The notes under the pieces were generated by a model. That model was given only the letters and a program-made list of their open reading frames with translations. It did not search any database and was not told the origin of the DNA. A DNA stretch of 64,000 nucleotides. Source: a virus. The position numbers and the translations under genes were made by a program. Positions 37,586-46,844 of this stretch are shown piece by piece (the stretch's first letter is position 1; each line of letters opens with the position of its first letter). The stretch lies in the IMG/VR virus record IMGVR_UViG_3300032516_000001, positions 177,649-241,648 of that record, one strand, 5' to 3'.

Positions 37586-37636
37586 CTTTCTACTCCTGGC
37601 ATAGGGCCTTTGCCACGCCAACCACTGGCATTCTTA

Positions 37637-38446
37637 TCACGGAGGATAAGAATAAACAGTTACACCGTCTTCTTCAACGACAGCTGCGGCTATTCCAGCA
37701 ACTAATCCATCTGGCTTGAATGCAGCAACACGCATCTTGCTGATAACGCCTTTAGCGAAAGACATAACAGCTAGAGGTGTTTCAACAAATTGTGGGGCAA
37801 CCAGATCAGCAATAGCTAGAGTTAAAGCGGCTTTCTGCGCAGTCGTTAAACTAGCAAATGTTGATAGTCCAATAATCTGGGCAGATGAAACATTGATCGT
37901 AACGGCGGTTGGATAAACCGCTGTTTTAAGAGCTGTCAACGTTAATCCGCTTAACGCTACCCCATCAGCAAGACCAAGTGGAGTATTCAATAAAGAACCG
38001 TGAGCAAAAGTATCAGTCGAAAGGATAGCGGATGGTCCGCTATTTGGGGCTACGGTATTAATCTGAATTCTGTTGATGCCACCATAAATAGACGCAATAT
38101 ATGGTAAATTGTTAGTTGCAAACCCTGCGTTTAAATCATCACGAATAACGGTCTTGAGTGTCGGATTGACAGCGGTTACTGCTATGCTGACAAAAGCACC
38201 AGAAGTCGGATTCTTAATTAGGAGATGATGATTTACCGACGTGTCAACCGAAGCATTATTATCTGTTCCAACGAGAGACAATATGGCATGAGTATTTAAT
38301 GCCGATAACAATTCAGCATCAGATGGACGTCTAACATTCCGACTCTGTCCCGGCGGCTCATGAGAAAAGCAGCGTTGAACTCTGCTCTCCACATCAGCAA
38401 TGTAAACGCCATTTCCCAGGTCGGTGCGTACTATTCCAACTCTCAT
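37637..38446 (-). CDS. Virion-type protein, paralogue 2
   Basis: 269 residues, MRVGIVRTDLGNGVYIADVESRVQRCFSHEPPGQSRNVR start region matching the downstream paralogue. The pair arose by tandem duplication and then diverged; the N-terminal 40 residues and C-terminal 20 are best conserved. No catalytic motif. Likely copies of a repeated surface or tail subunit. Confidence 0.66.
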   Translation of the reverse strand: MRVGIVRTDLGNGVYIADVESRVQRCFSHEPPGQSRNVRRPSDAELLSALNTHAILSLVGTDNNASVDTSVNHHLLIKNPTSGAFVSIAVTAVNPTLKTVIRDDLNAGFATNNLPYIASIYGGINRIQINTVAPNSGPSAILSTDTFAHGSLLNTPLGLADGVALSGLTLTALKTAVYPTAVTINVSSAQIIGLSTFASLTTAQKAALTLAIADLVAPQFVETPLAVMSFAKGVISKMRVAAFKPDGLVAGIAAAVVEEDGVTVYSYPP

Positions 38447-38467
38447 GTTGATGGTTTCCTTGAGGTC

Positions 38468-39040
38468 CTATAGTGAGAAAACGTTTGACAACTTGGAATT
38501 AGATTGTACTCGAACTGTCCAACCGGCGCCATTAATCGGGGCTCCAATCGTTACCTTGAGATTGGTGAATTGAATTTGAGCTGCGATATGGACCGAGAAA
38601 TCAGCCTGAGGAATTCTCTGGGTGACACCCGCCGGATTCGTGATATCTACATATGTAATATCGGGAGTTAATGAAAGAAAAGTGGTACCAGCAATTATAG
38701 TAGGACCACCACCAGCATTACCCGCAGCAGTAACCGTAGGAGTAGCCACTAATAGCGAACTGAAGACGGCGACAGTTACTATTCCATCAGTCTCGAGCCC
38801 GCCTATTACTCCGTCAGGCTCCATGGCCAACAAGACCTCGTCGGTCTGGACCATGTCAATATACCCCTTACGCGTAGTATCAACGACACCCCAGAAGGGA
38901 ACATATATCTTCTGTTTAGCCCTCTGAGCATAAGGAGGACTATCAGAATTACCTTGACTCTTATCTATCTTATCTAAAAGAATAGATGCATCGCCAACGA
39001 TGGTCTGCTCATTGATGACTCTGGTCAACAGAATAGGCAT
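38468..39040 (-). CDS. Virion-type hypothetical protein
   Basis: 190 residues, ATG preceded by CAGGAGAAGC. N-terminal half includes PPYAQRAKQKIYVPFWG and a VDTTRKGYIDMVQTDEVLLA segment; the C-terminal half is beta-rich. Arrangement in a run of similarly sized beta proteins suggests a tail or baseplate component. No recognised family. Confidence 0.62.
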   Translation of the reverse strand: MPILLTRVINEQTIVGDASILLDKIDKSQGNSDSPPYAQRAKQKIYVPFWGVVDTTRKGYIDMVQTDEVLLAMEPDGVIGGLETDGIVTVAVFSSLLVATPTVTAAGNAGGGPTIIAGTTFLSLTPDITYVDITNPAGVTQRIPQADFSVHIAAQIQFTNLKVTIGAPINGAGWTVRVQSNSKLSNVFSL

Positions 39041-39073
39041 GTGCTTCTCCTGATTTAGTACCCGATAAACAGT

Positions 39074-39754
39074 TTACAAACCCAACGGGTTATTCCGAAG
39101 GGTGAAAGTGGCATTCATCTCAGTACCACCACCACCATTCTCTCCTCTAACAAATATTTGAGTCACTGATGTTGTGCGTTGTTCCATAGTTTTAAATATG
39201 GTGGTTACCGGTTGAATACCGAACTCGGCCCCAAATCTATCATAAGCTACATACAAATTATTCCCCCCATCATTAGATATTTGGAAGTCATTGCATTGCA
39301 TAGGAAGCTGGATTTCGAGAGATGCAGTTATATCAGCTCCTGCAGGAACTGTTCCGTGTAATACAATAGCACGGAACGGAACTGGGTTATATGGCATAAT
39401 TAAATGCATAGCTTCTGCCGTACCCGGCGCACCAGAAGCTAATACCGGTGTCACTTGAATGAAGAATGGCACACTATCTGCTACCGCTGGAACAGCAATA
39501 GTGTACATATCAGGGTCAAATACAAATCTGCATACTCCCCTATGCTGACTACCAGGGACAGGGACATCCACAGACCTGTAGGTAGCAGTATCCAATACTT
39601 GCAATCCCCCATTGGGGACTGTTTCAAATAAAGCGAATGCGGTATCGAAATTAACAGCAGCCGCGAATTCAAACCCAACTACACCGTCCCGAAGTCGAAT
39701 ACTGAGATCAACTAAATTGAGCCTACGCCTAGTTACAGAAATCGATCTTGGCAT
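39074..39754 (-). CDS. Virion-type hypothetical protein
   Basis: 226 residues, beta-rich, start MPRSISVTRRRLNLVDLSIR. Features such as GVCRFVFDPDMY and LEIQLPMQCNDFQISNDGGNNLYVAYD suggest a structural beta-sandwich protein of the tail module. No enzyme motif, no membrane segment. First of the run of virion proteins after the zinc-ribbon gene. Confidence 0.62.
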   Translation of the reverse strand: MPRSISVTRRRLNLVDLSIRLRDGVVGFEFAAAVNFDTAFALFETVPNGGLQVLDTATYRSVDVPVPGSQHRGVCRFVFDPDMYTIAVPAVADSVPFFIQVTPVLASGAPGTAEAMHLIMPYNPVPFRAIVLHGTVPAGADITASLEIQLPMQCNDFQISNDGGNNLYVAYDRFGAEFGIQPVTTIFKTMEQRTTSVTQIFVRGENGGGGTEMNATFTLRNNPLGL

Positions 39755-39782
39755 CTCGTGATAGCCAAGGGATTAAAAGCCT

Positions 39783-40190
39783 CTATATGATTTTAGTAGC
39801 TCTTTCTTCGGCAATTTTAGAATCATAGGACGCCGCTTTCTCTGATCCGACATCCTTAGTGGCCATTTCTTTGGCTTCTGTCCAATCCGATGCTTCATTC
39901 CCTTTATAATTTGGAATGGCTTTAGTTTTAATATTTCCGTACCTATTCTTTTGTCTGCGGCTCGCATCATGACTAGCTTTTATACGCTGGGCCTGAATAC
40001 GACCACCTTTAGATGGCCATGATCCAGTTGGACCATCTATAAGAATAAACTCTATACCCTTAGGATTAAATTTATATATACATTTAGCCCCACATTTAAC
40101 ACATTTGGGCTCAAATTCTTTAAATTTATCTACTGAACAAACTTCTTCTTGTACAGCACCACATTTAGTACACGCGAAATCATACCTCAT
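39783..40190 (-). CDS. FmdB-type zinc-ribbon protein
   Basis: 135 residues from the ATG at 40190 (MRYDFACTKCG), 8 bp after the upstream stop; a longer frame to 40232 lies inside the upstream gene. Two CxxC pairs (CTKC and CVKC, about residues 7-30) resemble the FmdB regulatory ribbon, followed by a basic, Lys/Arg-rich region typical of small head-associated phage proteins. Likely nucleic-acid or protein contact; exact role unknown. Confidence 0.67.
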   Translation of the reverse strand: MRYDFACTKCGAVQEEVCSVDKFKEFEPKCVKCGAKCIYKFNPKGIEFILIDGPTGSWPSKGGRIQAQRIKASHDASRRQKNRYGNIKTKAIPNYKGNEASDWTEAKEMATKDVGSEKAASYDSKIAEERATKII

Positions 40191-40198
40191 GTTATACG

Positions 40199-41563
40199 TT
40201 ACTTTTCTTCTTCCTCCTCCGGTTCTTCCCATTCTATATCTTCATCAGTAATTTCTTCAGGTTTGCCTTTAACTTTAACTTTAGGCTCAGGCTCAGATTC
40301 CCAGTCTATATCTTCATCGGTAATGCCCTGGGATTCAGCTTCTTTAGATTCGTCTAAATGCCCCTCCCAGTGCTTCTCTTCATCTTCAGACTCAGCAGAA
40401 TCTTTGTCCCAGTCTATATCTTCTTCGGTAATTTCTTCCCATTTAATCTCTGGGGTTTCCTCTTCTTCTTTCTCTTCTTCCTCGACCTTCTCCGCTTTTT
40501 CAGCCTCCGCTTCGATCCCCTCTATTTCTTCCGGATCTTCTATTTCTTCCCACTCGACATCGACATCATCGGCGTCTTCTGCCTGCTCTAACGGAATTTG
40601 AACGACGCCCTCGAGTTTATCCCAATTATCATCAACCTTCTTCAATACCTCTTCTTCATCTAAATCAGCATTCTCTGCAGCAATTTCCTTCGTAAAAGAA
40701 TCTAATCTGGTAGTAACAGCATATGCATGCTTACATAACCAGTATTTACGTTCAGGGTCTCTAATGTCTGGGGGAGATGCGGTCCCATGCGGTTCTCCTA
40801 ATAAATACCCGTTTTTCTTGGCATGATATTCAGGACCATTCCATTGCCAAAATGGGCAATCACAGGTTATGGCGACATGGTGCAAATCTGAAAGTGACGC
40901 TTTAACTATATGGGGAGCTTTCTTATTGCTATTAACTGAGAATGTGTAGACTCTATTTCTTTTATCAAATGAAACGAATTTAACATTACATATTTCAGCT
41001 TTCTCACGAATTTTGGCTGGGGTGTGAGTTTCTAATTCATCCGATTTTAAAGCCAAACGGACAATCATGACGTGCGGAATAACGGATGAATGTCGTACTG
41101 GCTTCTCCTCTGTTCTGTACGGATACTTCCAGTATTGAGTCATGTCGATATCGGTTGGGTATGATGTATCAGTCGGATTTTGAATATTTTCATCGAATAA
41201 ATATTCCTGATGATGAGTCATACTATCAGCACCATCAATATCAAAGATAGACCCTGGATCAGATGATGGAACCGTTGGCTCAACATCATCATAAGTGAAT
41301 GTTTTAGTCCCGAACCAGTCCGCCTCTTCAGTTTGTCCAGACGGAGTTTCATCTTCAGCAACTCTGGTTGAAGCAATTCTTGAAGCTATTTGACCAACAT
41401 TCGATTCCATTTCTACGGTTACTGGTATAACAAATAATGGACGTAGATGCGACGGTATCGCACTACAGAAACTCAAAACATCCGGATATATGTCTTGATC
41501 CTGCCAAGCATAATAAGCAGCATCCGATAAAATAAAGCCACGAATACCATCATCTTTAGACAT
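40199..41563 (-). CDS. SWIM-finger protein with acidic 'ITDEDIDWE' tail repeats
   Basis: 454 residues. A SWIM-type zinc finger is visible: CDC at 234-236 and CKH at 277-279 (C-x-C...C-x-H), usually a DNA- or protein-binding module. The last ~130 residues are extremely acidic and contain a repeated nonapeptide in three clear versions (EITEEDIDWD, GITDEDIDWE, EITDEDIEWE) plus a looser VEWEEIEDPEE. An N-terminal helix VGQIASRIASTRVAEDE matches a motif recurring in other proteins of this window. Possible roles include DNA mimicry, scaffold or packaging partner; no family identified. Confidence 0.66.
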   Translation of the reverse strand: MSKDDGIRGFILSDAAYYAWQDQDIYPDVLSFCSAIPSHLRPLFVIPVTVEMESNVGQIASRIASTRVAEDETPSGQTEEADWFGTKTFTYDDVEPTVPSSDPGSIFDIDGADSMTHHQEYLFDENIQNPTDTSYPTDIDMTQYWKYPYRTEEKPVRHSSVIPHVMIVRLALKSDELETHTPAKIREKAEICNVKFVSFDKRNRVYTFSVNSNKKAPHIVKASLSDLHHVAITCDCPFWQWNGPEYHAKKNGYLLGEPHGTASPPDIRDPERKYWLCKHAYAVTTRLDSFTKEIAAENADLDEEEVLKKVDDNWDKLEGVVQIPLEQAEDADDVDVEWEEIEDPEEIEGIEAEAEKAEKVEEEEKEEEETPEIKWEEITEEDIDWDKDSAESEDEEKHWEGHLDESKEAESQGITDEDIDWESEPEPKVKVKGKPEEITDEDIEWEEPEEEEEK

Positions 41564-41653
41564 CGATCACCTGCTCAGCCAATTTTGATTTAGCATAGTC
41601 AATTACATTAAAATCTAAGTAGACTAGTAACATCACCACGAGGGACAAATTGA

Positions 41654-42019
41654 TCAGTCATCTACTTCAACTCCCTCTGTCATAGGGTTCCCAGTTCGAC
41701 GTGGGATCTTTAACCTGATATCCTCGAGAACCCTTTCTAATTCATCAACTTTTTCCGGACGTAACAATTGTCTCAGTTCCTCTTGATCAATTTTATCTAT
41801 TACCATAGCAGAGGCATTTAAAGAATTCTCAAGTTTGGCTAATAAATTTGGAGCCCCGTATATAATGTCGCCAGCAATCGCATAAAGATGATCCTTATGC
41901 GTGCTGGCGTTCACCAATTCAATTGCACGAATTATATGTCTTTTTAATTCTTCACAATATAATCTCGCATCTGATATTTCTTCTTGAAGACACGCAGTGG
42001 CACCGGCAGTTTTATCCAC
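41654..42019 (-). CDS. Helical hypothetical protein
   Basis: 121 residues, GTG start. Highly helical with two amphipathic segments (ISDARLYCEELKRHIIRAIEL and EELRQLLRPEKVDELERVL). No known domain. The 90 bp between it and the SWIM-finger gene hold no evident gene or hairpin. Start codon choice is uncertain since no good Shine-Dalgarno is visible. Confidence 0.5.
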   Translation of the reverse strand: MDKTAGATACLQEEISDARLYCEELKRHIIRAIELVNASTHKDHLYAIAGDIIYGAPNLLAKLENSLNASAMVIDKIDQEELRQLLRPEKVDELERVLEDIRLKIPRRTGNPMTEGVEVDD

Positions 42020-42051
42020 ACCGAGGCTTGTCTATCAAAGTCCTGGCGTAT

Positions 42052-42912
42052 TTAATATTTCTTCAACCTCTTCATTAGAAAATATTCTTTCAGTCGATCC
42101 CTGATCTTTGCACGAACCTCAGGACTGCGTGTTTTTCCTTTTAACCCTTTTGATATATTAGCTCGATGTTCAGCACTGAATGGTTTCTTTGACTTTCCCT
42201 TGGTAGATGCTGAAATTTTGGCTCGATGTTCAGCGCTAAGTTTCTTTCCTCTACATCTATCTCCTATTTTAACTCGATTCTCATGGCTTATGATTTTCCC
42301 TTTATTGGCGTTCGATAATTTCATCTTAACTTCAGGTCTTGACTGTATTTCCTTCGATATATCAGACATCTTAGTGCGAAATCCAGGTCGTTTCCATAAT
42401 TCTTTAGATGCTATTGAATTCCTGGCTTTTATAATCTCTCGATATCCCGGCTTCTCCCACATATCTTTAGATATTTTAGAAGCTTTAGCTCTAAGGCTCG
42501 GATCCAAGTATGAGTTTCGAGTTGATGCGATCACCTTTTCTCGATATTCAGAGTTTTGCCACAATTTTCTAACAATTTCAGATCTTTGAATTCTAGATAC
42601 TGACGGTGCGTATTCGCCACCCTTCGTTAAATTGAATCCTCTATCCGGATTTCTTGAGTCATAAAATTTAATCCACTTAACCTCAGCAATTCCGGCTGAC
42701 TCTAATGTATCACAAATTTCTAATATTTTATGAGTAAATGCATCTTTTCCATATTTACGAATAGCATTAGGAAAATGCCATCGGCCGTCTTTTGAACTTT
42801 TAGCAGCATAAATATGATTCTTCCACCTCTTCTCCATTGTCTGAGAAGTCAGACCGATATAACGCCGACCAGAATCAATATGTGTATGACAATAGATCGT
42901 CCAATGCTTCAC
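42052..42912 (-). CDS. GIY-YIG homing endonuclease, copy B
   Basis: 286 residues, GTG start preceded by AGGACCG, an arrangement shared with copy C at 47326. GIY-YIG domain 1-95 (WTIYCHTHIDSGRRYIGLTS, EKRWKNHI, EVKWIKFY, GFNLTKGG). Then DNA-binding repeats (WQNSEYREKVI) and two NUMOD3-like motifs (LSAEHRAKISASTKGK, FSAEHRANISKGLKGK). It lacks the C-terminal Cys finger of copies A and C, so the DNA-recognition tail differs. Free-standing mobile gene. Confidence 0.87.
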   Translation of the reverse strand: MKHWTIYCHTHIDSGRRYIGLTSQTMEKRWKNHIYAAKSSKDGRWHFPNAIRKYGKDAFTHKILEICDTLESAGIAEVKWIKFYDSRNPDRGFNLTKGGEYAPSVSRIQRSEIVRKLWQNSEYREKVIASTRNSYLDPSLRAKASKISKDMWEKPGYREIIKARNSIASKELWKRPGFRTKMSDISKEIQSRPEVKMKLSNANKGKIISHENRVKIGDRCRGKKLSAEHRAKISASTKGKSKKPFSAEHRANISKGLKGKTRSPEVRAKIRDRLKEYFLMKRLKKY

Positions 42913-42924
42913 ACTGGAACGGTC

Positions 42925-43908
42925 CTATAAAAGCTTGGAAAATTTGATCTTGAGAACCTTCCTCATTTTCTTACCTTCAGCTTCATAAAGAGCCCTTAAC
43001 AACGCAGGCTCTTCACCAAGTTCCTTGATTCGCTGAAGTTTATCCTCTGGCTTGGCGAAGAAATTCCAATCCTCAGGGAATGACGGACATATACTGCGTG
43101 CTATCTGCAGTTTGGAATCCCCACTAGATTCAACTTCTTCAATGACCGATTTTTTGGCGATCCTACCCGGAGGACCACTAGTATCTTTAACTTTGATATC
43201 ACCCTCGGAAACTACGCGGCTATTTCTAACTTTCCCTATAATACGACCCTCATTATCTTCGTCTGTTTGAATATCAGTCGGATCTATTTTCCCAAGATTA
43301 GTCGATACCGATACGCCCTCAGTACTAGTACTGAACCCGCGTTTTCCAGTACCTCCGTCTGCTCTACCATATCCTTTTTCGAAGCTAATCTCTTCAAGTG
43401 CACTGGCCAAGCCAGTTTCCTTCGTCACATCGGCTACCATGTTCGTGGCAGTGCGGACTTTTGCCACAACTTCGCCTTCTTGAACATCGACATGGAGTCC
43501 AACTATTCTCTTATCTCCTTTAGTCAGATGCTTCCCCTGTTTCATGGCCGACTCGCGATCCCCCACTTGGAGAATCACGTCTTCATCATGATCATGGGTA
43601 GATAAAGCAGTGGGAGCATTTCGTTGAACTCGATGGAATTCACGATTGACTGACTGGGCCTTAGCGAGACTCCGCTCTGGACGAATTGGTGCAATACCAT
43701 CACCTTGTTGAGTAAGGGTGGCCCAACCTTCTTTGACGGCTCCGCGCAGTCCCGGTTGTGGAAATTCAGCCCCCGCATACTTAACTATAGTCCCGTCGTA
43801 TTCAAACTCGTCACCTTTCTGAATATCCAAGGTGTCCTTGCCACCAACACGAATCTTCATTTGAGCGTAAAATTTCCGGTAGTCGCCACGTTTCCATTGA
43901 ATTTCCAT
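42925..43908 (-). CDS. Hypothetical phage protein, possibly virion-associated
   Basis: 327 residues with an ideal AAGGAG Shine-Dalgarno. N-terminal ~75 residues are beta-rich (FEYDGTIVKYAGAEFPQPGLRGAVKEGW); the middle is polar with a VVAKVRTATNMVADVTKETG segment; the C-terminus has a SICPSFPEDWNFFAKPEDKL helix region. Similar proteins with this N-terminal pattern occur near head genes of large phages as far as I recall, but I cannot name a family. Divergent from the plus-strand GT51 gene. Confidence 0.58.
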   Translation of the reverse strand: MEIQWKRGDYRKFYAQMKIRVGGKDTLDIQKGDEFEYDGTIVKYAGAEFPQPGLRGAVKEGWATLTQQGDGIAPIRPERSLAKAQSVNREFHRVQRNAPTALSTHDHDEDVILQVGDRESAMKQGKHLTKGDKRIVGLHVDVQEGEVVAKVRTATNMVADVTKETGLASALEEISFEKGYGRADGGTGKRGFSTSTEGVSVSTNLGKIDPTDIQTDEDNEGRIIGKVRNSRVVSEGDIKVKDTSGPPGRIAKKSVIEEVESSGDSKLQIARSICPSFPEDWNFFAKPEDKLQRIKELGEEPALLRALYEAEGKKMRKVLKIKFSKLL

Positions 43909-43976
43909 GTTGAACTCCTTAAATTCGATATACTATACAGCAAAAACGGCAAATTCAATATAAAAACTCTAAAACT
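43909..43976. promoter_or_regulatory. Divergent promoter region
   Basis: 68 bp between the minus-strand gene at 42925 and the plus-strand GT51 gene. On the plus strand TTGAAC (43910-43915) and TATACA (43934-43939) are 18 bp apart, a fair sigma-70-type match. The overlapping ACTATA offers a TATAGT -10 on the other strand but without a well-spaced -35. The start of the GT51 gene has no clear Shine-Dalgarno. Confidence 0.4.
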
Positions 43977-45965
43977 ATGACATCCAAACTACGCAAACTA
44001 GTGGTCGTTACTATCGCTTTGGCAGTCATGGCCATTTCAGCATATATGTACGCCCCGATTTGGATCAGGCACAAAATTAAAGAGAAAGCTGATACGTACG
44101 GCATCCAAATAGACGTAGGAAAAGTAGAATTGCATTTCAATAGGGTAGTATTATCAGACATCCCAATATCGTCATCATATTTCCCAGGTCAGAAACTATC
44201 CATATCAACGGCAACAGTATATTTCGGATTGTCTGGGATACATCAAATAGTGATATCTGGTGGCGATTTAAAGATAACGGGTATTTTTTCCGAAATTAAG
44301 AAACAATTCTCTGAATGGGGACATCGATCTACCTCCGCAAATACTTCAGAACATAAATCAAAATTTGATATCAAGTTTGACTCGATAAATGCAACATGGC
44401 AGTCTCCATATAATGGTATTAACCAAATATCAGTTGATGGAATCAACAACTCAAATTCCAATATCAATGCGAATGCTATAACAATAGATACTGCGGCAGG
44501 GTCTACACACATAAGCCATGTAGAATATGAGAATGAGTCCAAAACCCTATCTATTAATACAATCAAATCTGAGGTTAACGACCTTGGACCAATAAAGCTT
44601 CTTCAATCGCAGAATGAACCACAAAACAGATCGACTCTTGGAAATGATGAAAATGCGTTATATAGAATCCATGTAACAAGCTATGAATTAAAAGCAATGG
44701 ATCATGAAATTATAGCGTCTGATGTGATTTTACGCATGCACCCGTTTTCGATTCAAGCTCGAGAGGCTAATGTAGACAATAAGATTAAGATGATTAGTCC
44801 ATGGGTTAGTATACAAAAATTGCCGCAAGGATTGTCGTCTATAGTATCCATTGAGTCTATCACAACATCGAATCCAACAATCACTGATGAAACAATCATT
44901 ACGAAACCAATAGCATTAAGTTTACGGATAATAGATCAATATGCCGAAATCGAAGCTAGTATATACAAAACTCCATTTAAGTTAGGTATTCACAAAGATG
45001 ATAATGTAATCCGATTCGATTTGATTATGGAGAAGACGCCTTGTCAGGATATTTTGGATTCCATCCCACAAGGAGTGAAGTCAGTTATTAATGAAATGAA
45101 ATTAGACGGAAGTTTGTCTTGGGAAGTGCGTGGTCTTGTCGATTTGATCCCCGAGACGCAACTAAGAATGGACCCTGAGATCGAATTAAAACTGAGTAAT
45201 TCATGTAAAATCACCAAAATTCCCGATGAACTGTCAGTGACTAAATTGCGGAAACCATTCAAACGCATAGTATTAGATCAAACCAAAACCCCGTTTGAAA
45301 TAACTAACGGACCAGGAACAGAAGGATGGGTTCCAAATGGGCTCGTATCCCAATTTGTAGCTTTATCATTCAGAACCATGGAAGATCCGGGCTTCCTCGC
45401 TCATCATGGATTCGATATTCAGGCAATAGAAAATTCCATTAAAGAAAACATCAAGTCTAAGAAGTTCTTACGAGGAGCCAGCACTATCACGATGCAACTG
45501 GCCAAAAACTTATGGCTCAATAGAAGTAAAACTCTTGCCAGAAAAATTCAAGAAGCTTTCCTCACAATGTATCTAGAGCAAGCCCTGAACAAAGACGAAA
45601 TATTAGAATTATATATGAACGTGGTTGAATTTGGACCCAAAATTTATGGGATCGGAAAGGCCTCGAGATACTATTTCAATAAATATCCGACTGATTTAAC
45701 CCTAGGACAATCGTTATTTCTAGCCTCTGTTCTCCCTAATCCTAAAGTTCAGTTCTTTGATGCTAACGGGGATCTCAATCCGAAACGAGCCGATTATCTG
45801 AAAAGAGTTATGAAAGCGATGATGGATAGAAAACTCATCTCGCAAGACGAATATGATGATGGGGTAAAAGAAGTCTTGAAATTTAAACGATCATCTGTCA
45901 CAACTGACGAAATAGTAGAGATTCAACCAGACCCAGATCCATGGCAAGTATCAGTCACTCAATAA
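43977..45965 (+). CDS. Membrane-anchored peptidoglycan glycosyltransferase (GT51) with AsmA-like N-terminus
   Basis: 662 residues. A single N-terminal membrane segment (about 6-24, LVVVTIALAVMAISAYMYA) precedes a ~400-residue beta-rich AsmA-like region (IDVGKVELHFNRVVLSDIPI). It ends in a GT51 domain (about 445-630). All family motifs are visible: EDPGFLAHHGFD with catalytic Glu469, RGASTITMQLAKNLWL at ~499, and RKIQEAFLTMYLEQALNKDEI leading into YMNVVEFG. GT51 polymerises lipid II into glycan strands in the periplasm. No transpeptidase domain is present, as in MtgA-type enzymes. Similar AsmA-GT51 fusions are known from Gram-negative bacteria, so acquisition from a host is likely. A GT51 gene is very unusual in a phage. 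Confidence 0.9.
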   Translation: MTSKLRKLVVVTIALAVMAISAYMYAPIWIRHKIKEKADTYGIQIDVGKVELHFNRVVLSDIPISSSYFPGQKLSISTATVYFGLSGIHQIVISGGDLKITGIFSEIKKQFSEWGHRSTSANTSEHKSKFDIKFDSINATWQSPYNGINQISVDGINNSNSNINANAITIDTAAGSTHISHVEYENESKTLSINTIKSEVNDLGPIKLLQSQNEPQNRSTLGNDENALYRIHVTSYELKAMDHEIIASDVILRMHPFSIQAREANVDNKIKMISPWVSIQKLPQGLSSIVSIESITTSNPTITDETIITKPIALSLRIIDQYAEIEASIYKTPFKLGIHKDDNVIRFDLIMEKTPCQDILDSIPQGVKSVINEMKLDGSLSWEVRGLVDLIPETQLRMDPEIELKLSNSCKITKIPDELSVTKLRKPFKRIVLDQTKTPFEITNGPGTEGWVPNGLVSQFVALSFRTMEDPGFLAHHGFDIQAIENSIKENIKSKKFLRGASTITMQLAKNLWLNRSKTLARKIQEAFLTMYLEQALNKDEILELYMNVVEFGPKIYGIGKASRYYFNKYPTDLTLGQSLFLASVLPNPKVQFFDANGDLNPKRADYLKRVMKAMMDRKLISQDEYDDGVKEVLKFKRSSVTTDEIVEIQPDPDPWQVSVTQ

Positions 45966-46217
45966 ATTCATTAACCTATCATATTCCGCATCATTAGCTA
46001 CATTAACTTCAATACAAGTAGGGGTCGCCATTCGTCTGATTGGCCGTACCCTAAGTTGTAACTTTTTCAATTCTGATGCAATTCTACTTTTACTAGGTCG
46101 ATCTGACTTATCTATGTCATTTGCTATACGCTTCAGCGCAGCGATCAATTGTTTAGGAGTCAACTGATGACCATCAGGAACAACTCGAGTTGACTCTACA
46201 AAATAGTTGATGTCCAT
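45951..46217 (-). CDS. Small protein with the shared 'kPxxVAxxLrxIA' module
   Basis: 88 residues, convergent with and overlapping the GT51 gene by 15 bp. Its centre, LTPKQLIAALKRIANDIDKS followed by DRPSKSRIASELKK, matches the N-terminal module of the proteins at 48580, 52266 and 53519, though here it lies after ~17 other residues. C-terminal beta pair. Function unknown; see the family note under the findings. Confidence 0.62.
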   Translation of the reverse strand: MDINYFVESTRVVPDGHQLTPKQLIAALKRIANDIDKSDRPSKSRIASELKKLQLRVRPIRRMATPTCIEVNVANDAEYDRLMNLLSD

Positions 46218-46253
46218 ATATATAATTATACCATTAGAATTGTATGTTAGTCT

Positions 46254-46844
46254 ATGTGGAAGGACGAAAAAGCTGGAACACTGAATGAAGCCGTCCGTAT
46301 CTTATCCGATTTGATAGTTGATCTACCAGCATCAGTATTGCCGTGCATTTTGGCCATTAGATTAGATAACATTGACGCTGAAGTAAAACGGTTAATTATA
46401 CCTGTAATATCAGAAGCATATAAAACTCCAGAATTTCTACTAGATATGGCACCGGCTCAAGATAAAGAAATTCTAGTAAAACACATAAAACACACCATAG
46501 AACGAATCAACAATTTCATACAATTACAACAACACCCAGATAATCTACCTGAGATCTTATATGGACAACGTGAATTCGGATGCGTTTATCTTCCAACAGA
46601 ACTATTGAAAAGACTTTATGTGATAGGCGAATCCATCTTAGATTCAAGAGTAAATAAAATCAAATTAGAGGAAGATTTTGTGATGAATAGCGCCAAGGTT
46701 ATGTTACTAGCTGCTGATTGGGTTGAATATTCCAAACGCAAGTGGGGAATCATGGATGGATCGGAAATGACTGTAGTATCCCCGCTATCTAAAGAAGAAG
46801 CAAAGAACGCTGTTCCAGATATTGAAACTACTCCGCCTTTTTGA
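46254..46844 (+). CDS. Helical hypothetical protein
   Basis: 196 residues on the plus strand, mostly alpha-helical (LNEAVRILSDLIVDLPASVL, ILVKHIKHTIERINNFIQL). No catalytic or metal motif recognised, ending PDIETTPPF. Its 3' end overlaps the convergent zinc-ribbon gene by 17 bp. Unknown function among accessory genes. Confidence 0.58.
   Translation: MWKDEKAGTLNEAVRILSDLIVDLPASVLPCILAIRLDNIDAEVKRLIIPVISEAYKTPEFLLDMAPAQDKEILVKHIKHTIERINNFIQLQQHPDNLPEILYGQREFGCVYLPTELLKRLYVIGESILDSRVNKIKLEEDFVMNSAKVMLLAADWVEYSKRKWGIMDGSEMTVVSPLSKEEAKNAVPDIETTPPF

Noticed and set aside
39773-39970. 65-codon minus-strand frame inside the zinc-ribbon gene
   Set aside because: A basic shadow frame within a better supported gene.
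40201-40232. Earlier start for the FmdB-type ribbon at 40232
   Set aside because: It lies inside the acidic tail of the upstream gene; the ATG at 40190 gives the ribbon at the N-terminus.
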